Assembly (NCBI RefSeq): GCF_007830315.1
Contig: NZ_VLKJ01000002.1
Span: 310,001 to 374,000, forward strand
Length of the DNA: 64,000 nt
Direction: 5' to 3'
Source of the DNA: Novosphingobium taihuense
Lineage (GTDB): Bacteria; Pseudomonadota; Alphaproteobacteria; Sphingomonadales; Sphingomonadaceae
This document shows, one piece after another, positions 55,509-63,397 of this stretch; the first letter of the stretch is position 1, and the number at the start of each line of letters is the position of its first letter. Below the pieces are notes generated by a model. The model saw nothing but the letters and a program-made list of their open reading frames with translations. It was not told the DNA's origin and ran no database searches. The position numbers and the translations under genes are program-made.

Positions 55509-56704
55509 TGTGCCGTTCCCAGCACGGGGCTCTTTCCAAGTCCGATCGCTAGCGTGAGGCTCAGAACTGCCAGTGCAGAAATCAGCAGGAACACGGAAGC
55601 CGGCCCTTGCGCGGCACCAAGTGAGCCGCTGATCAAGGGGAAGGCCAGTTGTGAACCGTAGAGGCAGAACGTCATGACCCCGAGGGCGGCAGGAGTATTC
55701 CCGGCCGGCCCCACCCAGTCTATGGCTGCAGCATAGGCAGCGGCCGAAAACACCGCGAGCCCCATCCCCAGAAAGCACATTCCCGTGACAGCGGTTGGAA
55801 GGGCACTGGCCATGCCCATGGCAAGGCATCCCGCGGCTGTTGCAGAAATTCCGAGGATCAGCAGCCCGAAGGTTCCTATCCTCCGATGGAGCCATCCATA
55901 GCTGCCCGAGCCAAGCAGCGAGCACAGCGACATCAATCCGAGGAATTGCCCGACCTTTGCCGAGCCTGTCACGCCTAGTGTCGAAAGCAGAAAGGGCGAG
56001 TACATCGAGCTCGATACTATTGCCAAGCCCATCAAAGCGGTTGCAACTGCAAGCTTTGCCGGTACGCCCGCGAGTATCCCGCGGTTGACGCGACTGGCTA
56101 CGTGGCCGGTGGGCAATGCCCTATCCTTGCTGTTGCCTGGCAGTGACAAGCCGGGAAGGATCATAACGAGCAAGATAGCATGGACAAGAAAGGCGTTGCG
56201 CCAACTCTCTTCGGCCAACATCCCGACCAAGGGAAAAAGTGGCAAGCAGATGGCGCCGCCGACAAAGCTGTTGAGCCCCAGAATGGCTGGACGCTGGTTA
56301 TCGGGCAGGCGGGCGATGCCTGACATTCCCGCCGTAAATCCGCCTGCCACACCAAACGCCAGCAGCACTCGCATGGCGAGGATGGCGTAAAGGCTGTCGC
56401 AAAAGGCAGGGGCGACTCCGCCGACCGTCATCATCAGGACGGAAGCGATGTAAACATTGCGCACACCGAGTCGTCCGATCAGCCAACCCGCCAGTGGCGA
56501 GCCAATCGCAAAGAGCGGTGCAACGACGGTTCCGATAAGCTGAACCAGAGCGTCCGCATTCGGCTGTCCGGCAACATCACTTGCGAGCTTGGGAAGAGCA
56601 GCGCCCATCGAGAACAGCCCGATAGATACAAACGGACCGATGCCAACGAGCGCGGATTTTCCGACGACGCCGAGGCGGGACCAGTCAGAGTCCGTAACTT
56701 CCAT
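55505..56704 (-). CDS. MFS transporter
   Basis: A 399-residue, 12-helix MFS carrier with the loop 2-type motif GWLIGRLGVRNVYIASV and later GSGSYGWLHRRIGTFGLLILG. GGGGAG precedes the ATG at 56704; the frame open to 56788 is not needed. It resembles cyanate/aromatic-type MFS proteins, with no substrate evidence. Its stop overlaps the start of the Nudix gene. An IclR regulator gene lies just upstream on the same strand. Confidence 0.83.
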   Translation of the reverse strand: MEVTDSDWSRLGVVGKSALVGIGPFVSIGLFSMGAALPKLASDVAGQPNADALVQLIGTVVAPLFAIGSPLAGWLIGRLGVRNVYIASVLMMTVGGVAPAFCDSLYAILAMRVLLAFGVAGGFTAGMSGIARLPDNQRPAILGLNSFVGGAICLPLFPLVGMLAEESWRNAFLVHAILLVMILPGLSLPGNSKDRALPTGHVASRVNRGILAGVPAKLAVATALMGLAIVSSSMYSPFLLSTLGVTGSAKVGQFLGLMSLCSLLGSGSYGWLHRRIGTFGLLILGISATAAGCLAMGMASALPTAVTGMCFLGMGLAVFSAAAYAAAIDWVGPAGNTPAALGVMTFCLYGSQLAFPLISGSLGAAQGPASVFLLISALAVLSLTLAIGLGKSPVLGTAQ

Positions 56705-56879
56705 TGCGTCGCACTCCCCTATGTTCTTGACGCAAGGTTGTATCGTGAGTCCGCGAGGCCGAAACCTCTGAAGACTAAAGAAGGGCATTCATCAGGGTTG
56801 CGATCCTTAGTGCGGCAGTGCGAAGATATACCATCCGCAAGCGTCCGAAAGGTGTCGCTGGTCGGCTGGCAACGACATA

Positions 56880-57686
56880 TCAGGAAGATGCAGAGAGCAT
56901 CACCGACGCAGCAGGCTGCAGCAATGCCTGCACACGTTTCAGGGCCTCGCCAACGGGCTTCAATGCTTCTGCAGTCCAGGTCGTTGTCAGGCCACTGCCA
57001 GCAAGCCCCCAGTATCGCAGTTGCGATCCCCGCCCTTCGATGATCGGGACGGCAGCTGCTGCGTACTGCCCATCGAACATGTCCGTGACGACGACGAATC
57101 CGGTAGACTCGTATTGTGCAAACGCATGACGAATGCGCTCCTGACGACGCGGCCACGCGGCAGGATTAGAGGCTTCGATGACGCCAAGCATTTCATCGCG
57201 CACGGCTTGCGGCAGGACCGCCAGTACGGCCAGTCCGCCGGCAGATGAGGCGAGTGACGCACGCCAGCCGATTGGTTGGCCCGGCACTATGAAGCTTCCA
57301 ATCGTCTGATCGATTGACAGCATCTCGGCCCCATTCCGTAGGCTTAACGACACCGTGACGCGGAATTCGTCGGTAGTCTGCGCCATGTAGGGATGAGCCA
57401 GGCCTGGCAGATCCTGGCCCTGGATTGCTGCGTAACCCAGCGTCATGGCGGGCGCTCCGATGCGAAGTGCAGCACTGCCAGCCGCCTTTACCAGAAACCC
57501 CTTGTCAATGAGCGTTCCGCAAAGCCGCCAAGTGGTGGGCTGGCTCAGCCCGACGCGCCTTGCAATGTCAGACACGGTGAGTTGCACGCCCGGTCGATCA
57601 AAGCACTGGAGTATCGACAAGCCACGAGCAAGCGCCGTGACTCCACCGTCACGCTTTTCAGCACTGGTTGACTTACCTCTCGTCAT
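56880..57686 (-). CDS. IclR-family transcriptional regulator
   Basis: A 268-residue IclR protein: an N-terminal winged helix (LTVSDIARRVGLSQPTTWRLCGTL in part) and a GAF-like effector domain (SIDQTIGSFIVPGQPIGWRASLASSAGGLAVLA in part). It is divergent from the amidohydrolase gene at 57770, and its 5' region contains several palindromes. It probably regulates that gene and perhaps the acyl-CoA dehydrogenase pair, as IclR regulators of aromatic and steroid catabolism do. Confidence 0.87.
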   Translation of the reverse strand: MTRGKSTSAEKRDGGVTALARGLSILQCFDRPGVQLTVSDIARRVGLSQPTTWRLCGTLIDKGFLVKAAGSAALRIGAPAMTLGYAAIQGQDLPGLAHPYMAQTTDEFRVTVSLSLRNGAEMLSIDQTIGSFIVPGQPIGWRASLASSAGGLAVLAVLPQAVRDEMLGVIEASNPAAWPRRQERIRHAFAQYESTGFVVVTDMFDGQYAAAAVPIIEGRGSQLRYWGLAGSGLTTTWTAEALKPVGEALKRVQALLQPAASVMLSASS

Positions 57687-57769
57687 CGTGATATCTCTTC
57701 ATTTAATGAATAAGCTATTCGCACAGTGAATAATCTGTGTCAATCGTGGATCATCGAGGAGAGCACGAA
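57687..57769. promoter_or_regulatory. IclR/amidohydrolase divergent promoter with stacked palindromes
   Basis: The region holds TTCAT-TTA-ATGAA (57698-57710), TATTC...GAATA (57716-57732) and CACAG-N8-CTGTG (57722-57739). The motif TGTCAATCGTG (57738-57748) follows and recurs before the second amidohydrolase (62038-62048). These are probable IclR operators and a shared activator or promoter element. Confidence 0.55.
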
Positions 57770-58909
57770 ATGTTGGATGCGACGTTCACGCAGGATACTC
57801 CGATCAGCCCGGTGGATTGGCCGATGGATCGTGAGACCAAGGACAGCGGTTGGCGCCCGCCAGCGGGCACTCGAGTGATTTCTGTCGATGATCACGGCAT
57901 GGAAGAAGAGGGCCTGTGGGAAAAGCGGCTGTCCGGCGCAGACAAGGGGCGGGCGCCAAAGTTGTGGCAGGACAAGAGCGACAACCGCTGGCACATGACG
58001 GTGGACGGCATGAGCTATGACGTCCCTGGCATTGAATCGCATATTGGTGAAGGGCGTCCAGGCTTCTGGGATGCCAAGGAACGTCTGAAAGACATGGATG
58101 CCGAAGGCATTGACGTTTCCCTGTTCTTCCATTCGCGTGCGATGTCACTGGTCCGGTTGGAGGATAAGGCCTTCTTCACCCGCTGCATGGACGCATACAA
58201 CGAGTGGCTGGCTGAAACCTGTGCTGCAAATCCAAGCCGGTTGGTTGGCGTTGGCATCCTGCCGACGATCTACAAGCCCGAAGACACAGCCGCCTACATC
58301 GACAAGCTCAAGGGCTGGGGGATCAAGGCTCTGGAAATTCCATCCGCTCCCAAGAACGTGCCCTACAATGCATCAGCCATGGAGCCCATGTGGGAAGCGA
58401 TCGCAGCCAGCGGAATTCCGGTGATGTTCCATGTCGGCGCCTATCTCGAGTTTCGAGGCAAGGGTGCTACTGGCGCAAACCTCACGAAGAATCTCGGGCC
58501 CTATCGCCCCTTGTGGTCGCTCCTTGCGTTCTCGGGAATTCTTGAGCGCCATCCGAACCTCAAGGTTGTGTTCTGTGAGGGCGGATTCGGCTGGGTTCCG
58601 TGGACACTGCAGGATGCAGACCGCATCTATCAGGTCTACGAAACCGAAATGAAGCCGAAGCTTCAGGAACTCCCGAGCTACTACTTCCGTCGGCAGTGCT
58701 ATTCAGCGATCATGTCCGATGATGTCGGCCTGAAGCTTGCCAAGGAATACGATCTGACCGACAACATGCTCTGGTCATGTGATTATCCGCATGGCGAAAG
58801 CGTCTTCGGCGAATCCCGCAATGAGATCAAAAAGATCTTCGACGTGCTGGGCGAAGAAAAGGGCAAGGACGTCGCAGGCAGAAACGCGGCGAAGCTCTGG
58901 AACCTCTGA
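57770..58909 (+). CDS. Amidohydrolase_2-family enzyme (first copy)
   Basis: A 379-residue metal-dependent hydrolase or decarboxylase fold (PF04909-type). Later metal and catalytic blocks are MFHVGAY, CEGGFGWVPW and SCDYPHGESVFG. The usual first HxH is replaced by VDDHGMEE, a DxHxxE pattern seen in a subgroup of these enzymes, so the metal set differs from copy 2. The ATG at 57770 has GAGGAGAG upstream; the earlier in-frame start at 57737 is unlikely. Related proteins decarboxylate or hydrolyse aromatic acids. A terminator follows. Confidence 0.82.
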   Translation: MLDATFTQDTPISPVDWPMDRETKDSGWRPPAGTRVISVDDHGMEEEGLWEKRLSGADKGRAPKLWQDKSDNRWHMTVDGMSYDVPGIESHIGEGRPGFWDAKERLKDMDAEGIDVSLFFHSRAMSLVRLEDKAFFTRCMDAYNEWLAETCAANPSRLVGVGILPTIYKPEDTAAYIDKLKGWGIKALEIPSAPKNVPYNASAMEPMWEAIAASGIPVMFHVGAYLEFRGKGATGANLTKNLGPYRPLWSLLAFSGILERHPNLKVVFCEGGFGWVPWTLQDADRIYQVYETEMKPKLQELPSYYFRRQCYSAIMSDDVGLKLAKEYDLTDNMLWSCDYPHGESVFGESRNEIKKIFDVLGEEKGKDVAGRNAAKLWNL

Positions 58910-58930
58910 TAATAACAACACCATTGCGTT

Positions 58931-58970
58931 AAAACCCCCGGCCAGCGCCAAGGCAGGCCGGGGGGTTTTA
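58931..58970. terminator. Bidirectional terminator between amidohydrolase and acyl-CoA dehydrogenase genes
   Basis: Arms AAAACCCCCGGCC and GGCCGGGGGGTTTT (one bulged G) form a long GC stem flanked by A and T runs on either strand. It sits between the convergent genes ending at 58909 and 59165, which suits bidirectional termination. Confidence 0.8.
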
Positions 58971-59164
58971 CGGCATCTTTGAACTGGCTGCGCGCCATGC
59001 AAACGCGCCTGAGCCGGCAGTGGACCAAGTGCAGACTGCCACCGCTCGCAAGCCATCGCCCCATGCACCGAAATGGCGCAACAGAGCGTGCTTTGCCGCA
59101 GAACCGTTGAAGTGGGCGGACAAGATCGCGACACCAAAGTCGTTGATGCGCGATCTTGTGAGAT

Positions 59165-60274
59165 TCAAGTGCCTGAAGCCCGGCGGATGTGATGGTCGAT
59201 ATCGCCTGCGATCTTCTCAAGGGTGAGAAGATAGCGATAGTGGTGACTGATCTCATATTCATCTGTCACGCCATAACCGCCATGCAATTGAATGCCTTGG
59301 CGCGAAACCAATTGGCTCGCCTCGCCAATGGTAATTCCGGCAAGGGCAAGCGCTTTGCTTCGGGCAGCCCGATCCTTGTCGCTGTTTGCCAACGCCTGAT
59401 AGAGCGCCGAACGTGATTGGTGGGTAGCGACGAACATATCGGCCATAATGTGCTGCAAGGCCTGAAACTTGCCGATCTGCTGGCCGAACTGCTTCCGTTC
59501 CTTGAGATAGGACGAACAGATGCGCAGGATCTCTTCCATGGATCCTACAGCCTGCGCGAGACGTGCGGTCATCGCCTTGTCCTGCGCGTCCACAAGCAGG
59601 GCCGCAGCGTCTGGACCCTTTGCCAGAATTGCATCCAAGCTGACCGCAGTGCCATTGAAGGCAATGTCAGAAGCGCGGCTTCCATCAATCAGGGGATAAT
59701 TTACGCTATCGATCCCATCTGCCCCAGCTTCGACAAGCACAAGCGCAAAGCCTTCACCGGGCAATTCAGCCGAAACGACAAAGTGCGTTGCAAGAGCAGC
59801 GTCTGGCGCGAAGAACTTCTGGCCGGTGAGCCGAAAGTCTTGACCGTCAGGCTTCAGTTGTGTCTGCCGCTTCTCGGCGTTTGCATATCGTTCACCGGGC
59901 TCCGTATGAACCAGAGCCAGACGTGCGGTGCCGCCTGCAATCTGTTCGAGCAGTTCGGTGCGGGGCACCTCGGCGTTTGCGAGGAAATGTACGCCTTGCA
60001 CTGCCGTGGTCACAAACGGCTGGCTGACACATTTGCTGCCCAACGCTGCGGCCAGAACGGATACGTCAGCAGGCGAGCCGCCAAGTCCGCCAAACTCGTC
60101 AGGAATCGCCAGCGCGAGCCAACCAAGCTCGGCAAAAGTGTTCCAGGCGGTATCGTCCAGCCCGCTACCGCTGTCCCGCAAATGACGGCGACGTTCCAGC
60201 GTGAAGTGCTCTGCAATAAAGCGTTCTGCACTGTCCAGCAGCATGCGTTGCAGATCGGAGTAATTGAAATCCAT
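59165..60274 (-). CDS. Acyl-CoA dehydrogenase (second subunit-type)
   Basis: A 369-residue flavoprotein of the acyl-CoA dehydrogenase family. Blocks seen are LGWLALAIPDEFGGLGGS (in part), LTGQKFFAPDA, RKQFGQQIGKFQALQH and QGIQLHGGYGVTDEYEISH. It lies ten bases after the longer partner gene, in the order common for two-subunit (alpha2beta2-type) acyl-CoA dehydrogenases of side-chain and ring degradation, as in FadE28-FadE29. It probably introduces a double bond in a CoA ester with that partner. Confidence 0.85.
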   Translation of the reverse strand: MDFNYSDLQRMLLDSAERFIAEHFTLERRRHLRDSGSGLDDTAWNTFAELGWLALAIPDEFGGLGGSPADVSVLAAALGSKCVSQPFVTTAVQGVHFLANAEVPRTELLEQIAGGTARLALVHTEPGERYANAEKRQTQLKPDGQDFRLTGQKFFAPDAALATHFVVSAELPGEGFALVLVEAGADGIDSVNYPLIDGSRASDIAFNGTAVSLDAILAKGPDAAALLVDAQDKAMTARLAQAVGSMEEILRICSSYLKERKQFGQQIGKFQALQHIMADMFVATHQSRSALYQALANSDKDRAARSKALALAGITIGEASQLVSRQGIQLHGGYGVTDEYEISHHYRYLLTLEKIAGDIDHHIRRASGT

Positions 60275-60284
60275 GGCTCGTCCT

Positions 60285-61487
60285 TCAGAGGTCGAATGCG
60301 ATCTTGGCGATGATGTTCTTCTGAATCTGCAATGATCCGCCGTAGATCGTCGCCGCTCTCAGAATCAGGGCGCGGGAGGTGAGGTATTCGCTCTCTTCCG
60401 ACCACAGGCTGCTGCGGATCGGACGTTCGGCGACTTCAGCAGGATAGAGGCGCAGTGATTCCGCACCCATGAGATCAACGTGGAGTTCGCTAAGTGCTTG
60501 CTGCAGCCGCGATCCGACGATTTTCAGAACGGACGCTGCCGCTGCTTCGGGATACTGGAAGTGTTCGTTCGCGAGCACGCGAAGGACTGACCATTCCAGT
60601 GCAGTGACCTCGGCTTCAAGCTGCGCGATGCGGCCCTGAAAGCGCGGGTGACGGTCAAGTGTCACACCATCCAGCGTGCGACTTGCCGCCACCGCTTTCG
60701 CCAGTTCAACGGCTGCCTTGTTGAAATAGATGAAAGAGCTGGTCGTGCGTTCGTGATCCAGCAGGAACTTGGCGTAAGTCCACCCCTGACCTTCCTCTCC
60801 GACGAGGTTCCCGACCGGCACTTCGACATTGTCGAGGAACACCTCGCAAAGCTCGGCCTCGCCGTTGATCTGCGGAATGCGGCGGATGGTTATGCCGGGG
60901 CTCTTCAGATCGATAAGCAGGAAAGAAATGCCGCGTTGCGGCTTCACGGTGGGATCGGTGCGGACGAGGAAGAATCCCCACTCTGACGCCCAAGCGCAGC
61001 TGGTCCAGATCTTCTGCCCATTTACCACATAGACGTCGCCGTTTCTCACTGCAGCTGTGCGCAGGTTTGCAAGGTCCGAGCCGTTGCCCGGCTCTGAAAA
61101 CCCCTGCGCCCAGAAATAGTCGCCGTTGCGGATTGCCGGCAGGAATTTGGCCTTCTGTTCCTCCGAACCGAAAGTGTAGATTACGGGGCCGCACATGTGC
61201 GTGCCACCCCAGCAACTGTCCGGAGCGCCAGCGCGGATCAATTCGTCCTGAAAGACGAAGAGTTGCATCGGCGACCATCCACATCCGCCATACTCTACCG
61301 GCCAGTGCGGCACGGTCCAACCGCGCCCGGCGAGGATACGGGTCCATTCCATCGTGTCGCCGGGTTCGGACTGATTGCCGGCAAATCTGCGTTGGCGTTC
61401 TTGAAGGCGAGGTGGCAGATCTTGCGCGATGGCATCGCGGACCATTTGCCGGAAATCCTCAAGGCCTTCGTCTAACTGGAAATCCAT
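60285..61487 (-). CDS. Acyl-CoA dehydrogenase (first subunit-type)
   Basis: A 400-residue acyl-CoA dehydrogenase with WAQGFSEPGNGSDLANLRT (flavin loop), VVNGQKIWTS, LLDHERTTSSFIYF and the C-terminal YGGSLQIQKNIIAK. The usual GGTxEIQ C-terminal motif here reads GGSLQIQ, as in many partners of two-subunit enzymes. CGAAGG precedes the ATG. It starts the operon with the 369-residue partner. The CoA substrate is unknown; an enoyl-CoA hydratase gene lies further on. Confidence 0.86.
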   Translation of the reverse strand: MDFQLDEGLEDFRQMVRDAIAQDLPPRLQERQRRFAGNQSEPGDTMEWTRILAGRGWTVPHWPVEYGGCGWSPMQLFVFQDELIRAGAPDSCWGGTHMCGPVIYTFGSEEQKAKFLPAIRNGDYFWAQGFSEPGNGSDLANLRTAAVRNGDVYVVNGQKIWTSCAWASEWGFFLVRTDPTVKPQRGISFLLIDLKSPGITIRRIPQINGEAELCEVFLDNVEVPVGNLVGEEGQGWTYAKFLLDHERTTSSFIYFNKAAVELAKAVAASRTLDGVTLDRHPRFQGRIAQLEAEVTALEWSVLRVLANEHFQYPEAAAASVLKIVGSRLQQALSELHVDLMGAESLRLYPAEVAERPIRSSLWSEESEYLTSRALILRAATIYGGSLQIQKNIIAKIAFDL

Positions 61488-62077
61488 TTGCTAAACCTTC
61501 GCGTTGCCGAAAGACTTCATCACAATATCTTGCAGACCCTCGTGAGGTTGAATCACACGGCCATGAACCCGCTTGCCATGCCATGGCTGAAGGCACCGGC
61601 AATGATTTTCTGCCACATATCGGGTGTGCGAAGGGGGTGATCGGTCATCCATCGTAGAGGCGATGTCGCTATAGCCGAGCGGGCAGGACCGCGCGGCAAT
61701 CTGCGCAGCATTTCCAATCTTGCGGACTGGCTGGCCGACATTGGCATTCGGCTCAACTTCGTCTCTGGTCAATGCCATACCGGTCAAAGCCAAGACTGCA
61801 TTTTGTACCTTTGAATTTATCGTAGTGCTGTTGGCGTTTGCAGAATTGGCGGGAAGGAGTTGCACGGCTTGCCGTGAGGGACCTGCCTTGGCTCAATCCA
61901 GTAGGCGACGGTGTCACGCACCGCCGTTCTTGCTAACCTGACCTTGAGGTCAGGGCCAGCAATCGCGTTTGCGATCTTGTGCCATGCCCAAGCGTTTGAT
62001 GCGGTTCTGCACTCCCTCGGTTGCTGAATTGACCCTATGTCAATCGTGAGATTGCGCCCTTCAGAGGAGAAATTCAG
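61488..62077. promoter_or_regulatory. Divergent 590-base region, acyl-CoA dehydrogenase operon / amidohydrolase 2
   Basis: No convincing gene is seen. On the minus strand near 61550-61760 a peptide-like stretch (MWQKIIAGAFSHGMASGFM) may be a gene remnant or chance. A perfect 18-base palindrome CCTGACCT-TG-AGGTCAGG (61937-61954) and TGTCAATCGTG (62038-62048) precede the amidohydrolase gene and are likely regulatory. Confidence 0.5.
61937..61954. promoter_or_regulatory. Palindrome CCTGACCT-TG-AGGTCAGG
   Basis: A perfect 8-base-arm inverted repeat 124 bases before the amidohydrolase start. It may bind a regulator; its symmetric form recalls operators of TetR- or MerR-type proteins, but no such gene is in the window. 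Confidence 0.5.
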
Positions 62078-63295
62078 ATGGCCACTTCACCGGCCCCGGC
62101 CCTGACCAAAGTCTACAGCGGTCCAATTTTTGACTGCGACAGCCACATTCACGAACGCAACTACGACTTCATGAAAAAGTACCTTCCTGAAGAACTTCAC
62201 GCCGAGTGGCTGACGGCACGAAAAGTGGGTCCTGACGGACGCTTTGGCCTGCATGTCGGCGACCGGATGATCGAGAATGCGGAAGCTCGAGAGGAGGGGC
62301 TCGTTCCGCCTCCCGGAAAGCTGAAGGAATGGCTCAAGGCGGTCAAAGAGGGCAAGTCGAACGTCGAAGGCTGGATCAAACCCACCGAAGACATGATGGG
62401 GCCGGAAGCTCGCGTGAAAAAGCTCGACGAATTCGGCGTGGAGGGTTGCATCCTCTTCGTCGGCGAGTTCGTTTCCACGTTCGGGTATTATCCCCAGGAC
62501 GCCACCGGCAACCGCATCCTTCACGCGTATAATGAGTACCTGCACAACGAGTGGGGCTTCGCCTACGAGAATCGCATCTTCACCACTGGATTGCTCAGCC
62601 TGTGGGATCTTGAATCCTCGATTGCCGAAGCAAAATGGCTGGTTGAGCGTGGTGTTCGCGTGGTTTGCATGCCGATGGGCCCTGCAGGAGGTCGTTCTCC
62701 GGCTGATCCCTACTTCGATCCGGTGTGGCAGATCCTGAATGACAACAATGTCGCGGTGACCTTCCACGTCTCTGAAGCGAACTTCATGCATCCACTGATC
62801 CGGGAGTTCGGTGAACAGCCGCTGCAGTCACGCCGGACCGGGCAGACCGCATGGCAATGGATGTTCTGCTATTCCGAACTGCCCGTGCAGATCACGCTGG
62901 CCAATATCATCTATCACAACTTCTTCGAGCGTTTCCCCAACATCCGTATCGCCAGCGTCGAGAACGGAGCGAATTGGGTGCCAGGCTTCCTTGAGAAGAT
63001 GGACAAGATGCGCGGCATGGCGAAGAACGGATATTGGCCCTGCGGGCAGCTTTCGGAGCGTCCGAGCAAGATCTTCAAGCGCCACTGCTATGTCGTGGCC
63101 TATCCGGAAGACAATGTTAAGTCGGTGGTCGAGCAGATCGGGACGTCTGATTGCATTCTCATGGGGTCGGATTATCCACATGCCGAGGGTGTGCCCGAGC
63201 CACGCGATTTCTTTGCCGAAGCGCTGACAGGCCTGCCCGACGAAGATGCTCGTGCGATCATGTATGATAACGGCAAACGATTCATGCAGGTCTGA
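62078..63295 (+). CDS. Amidohydrolase_2-family enzyme (second copy)
   Basis: A 405-residue metal-dependent hydrolase or decarboxylase with the full pattern: IFDCDSHIHERNYDF (DxHxH), VTFHVSEAN, VENGANWVPGF and MGSDYPHAEGVPEP with the catalytic Asp. It is related to copy 1 (57770) but keeps the standard HxH. AGAGGAGA precedes the ATG. Decarboxylation or C-N/C-C hydrolysis of a CoA-pathway intermediate fits its place near acyl-CoA dehydrogenase and enoyl-CoA hydratase genes. Confidence 0.86.
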   Translation: MATSPAPALTKVYSGPIFDCDSHIHERNYDFMKKYLPEELHAEWLTARKVGPDGRFGLHVGDRMIENAEAREEGLVPPPGKLKEWLKAVKEGKSNVEGWIKPTEDMMGPEARVKKLDEFGVEGCILFVGEFVSTFGYYPQDATGNRILHAYNEYLHNEWGFAYENRIFTTGLLSLWDLESSIAEAKWLVERGVRVVCMPMGPAGGRSPADPYFDPVWQILNDNNVAVTFHVSEANFMHPLIREFGEQPLQSRRTGQTAWQWMFCYSELPVQITLANIIYHNFFERFPNIRIASVENGANWVPGFLEKMDKMRGMAKNGYWPCGQLSERPSKIFKRHCYVVAYPEDNVKSVVEQIGTSDCILMGSDYPHAEGVPEPRDFFAEALTGLPDEDARAIMYDNGKRFMQV

Positions 63296-63319
63296 TAGCG
63301 ACGGTCTAGTCGTTGAACG

Positions 63320-63349
63320 CCCGGCCCTTCCCGCAGGGGAATGGCCGGG
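63320..63349. terminator. Hairpin after amidohydrolase 2
   Basis: Arms CCCGGCC/GGCCGGG enclose a second short stem (TTCCC/GGGAA). It lies between the amidohydrolase and enoyl-CoA hydratase genes. Without a T run it may be a weak terminator or an mRNA stabiliser. Confidence 0.4.
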
Positions 63350-63397
63350 TGCTTACATTCAAGAACCGTGAGACACCGAAGGGCAAAGAGGGTCCCG

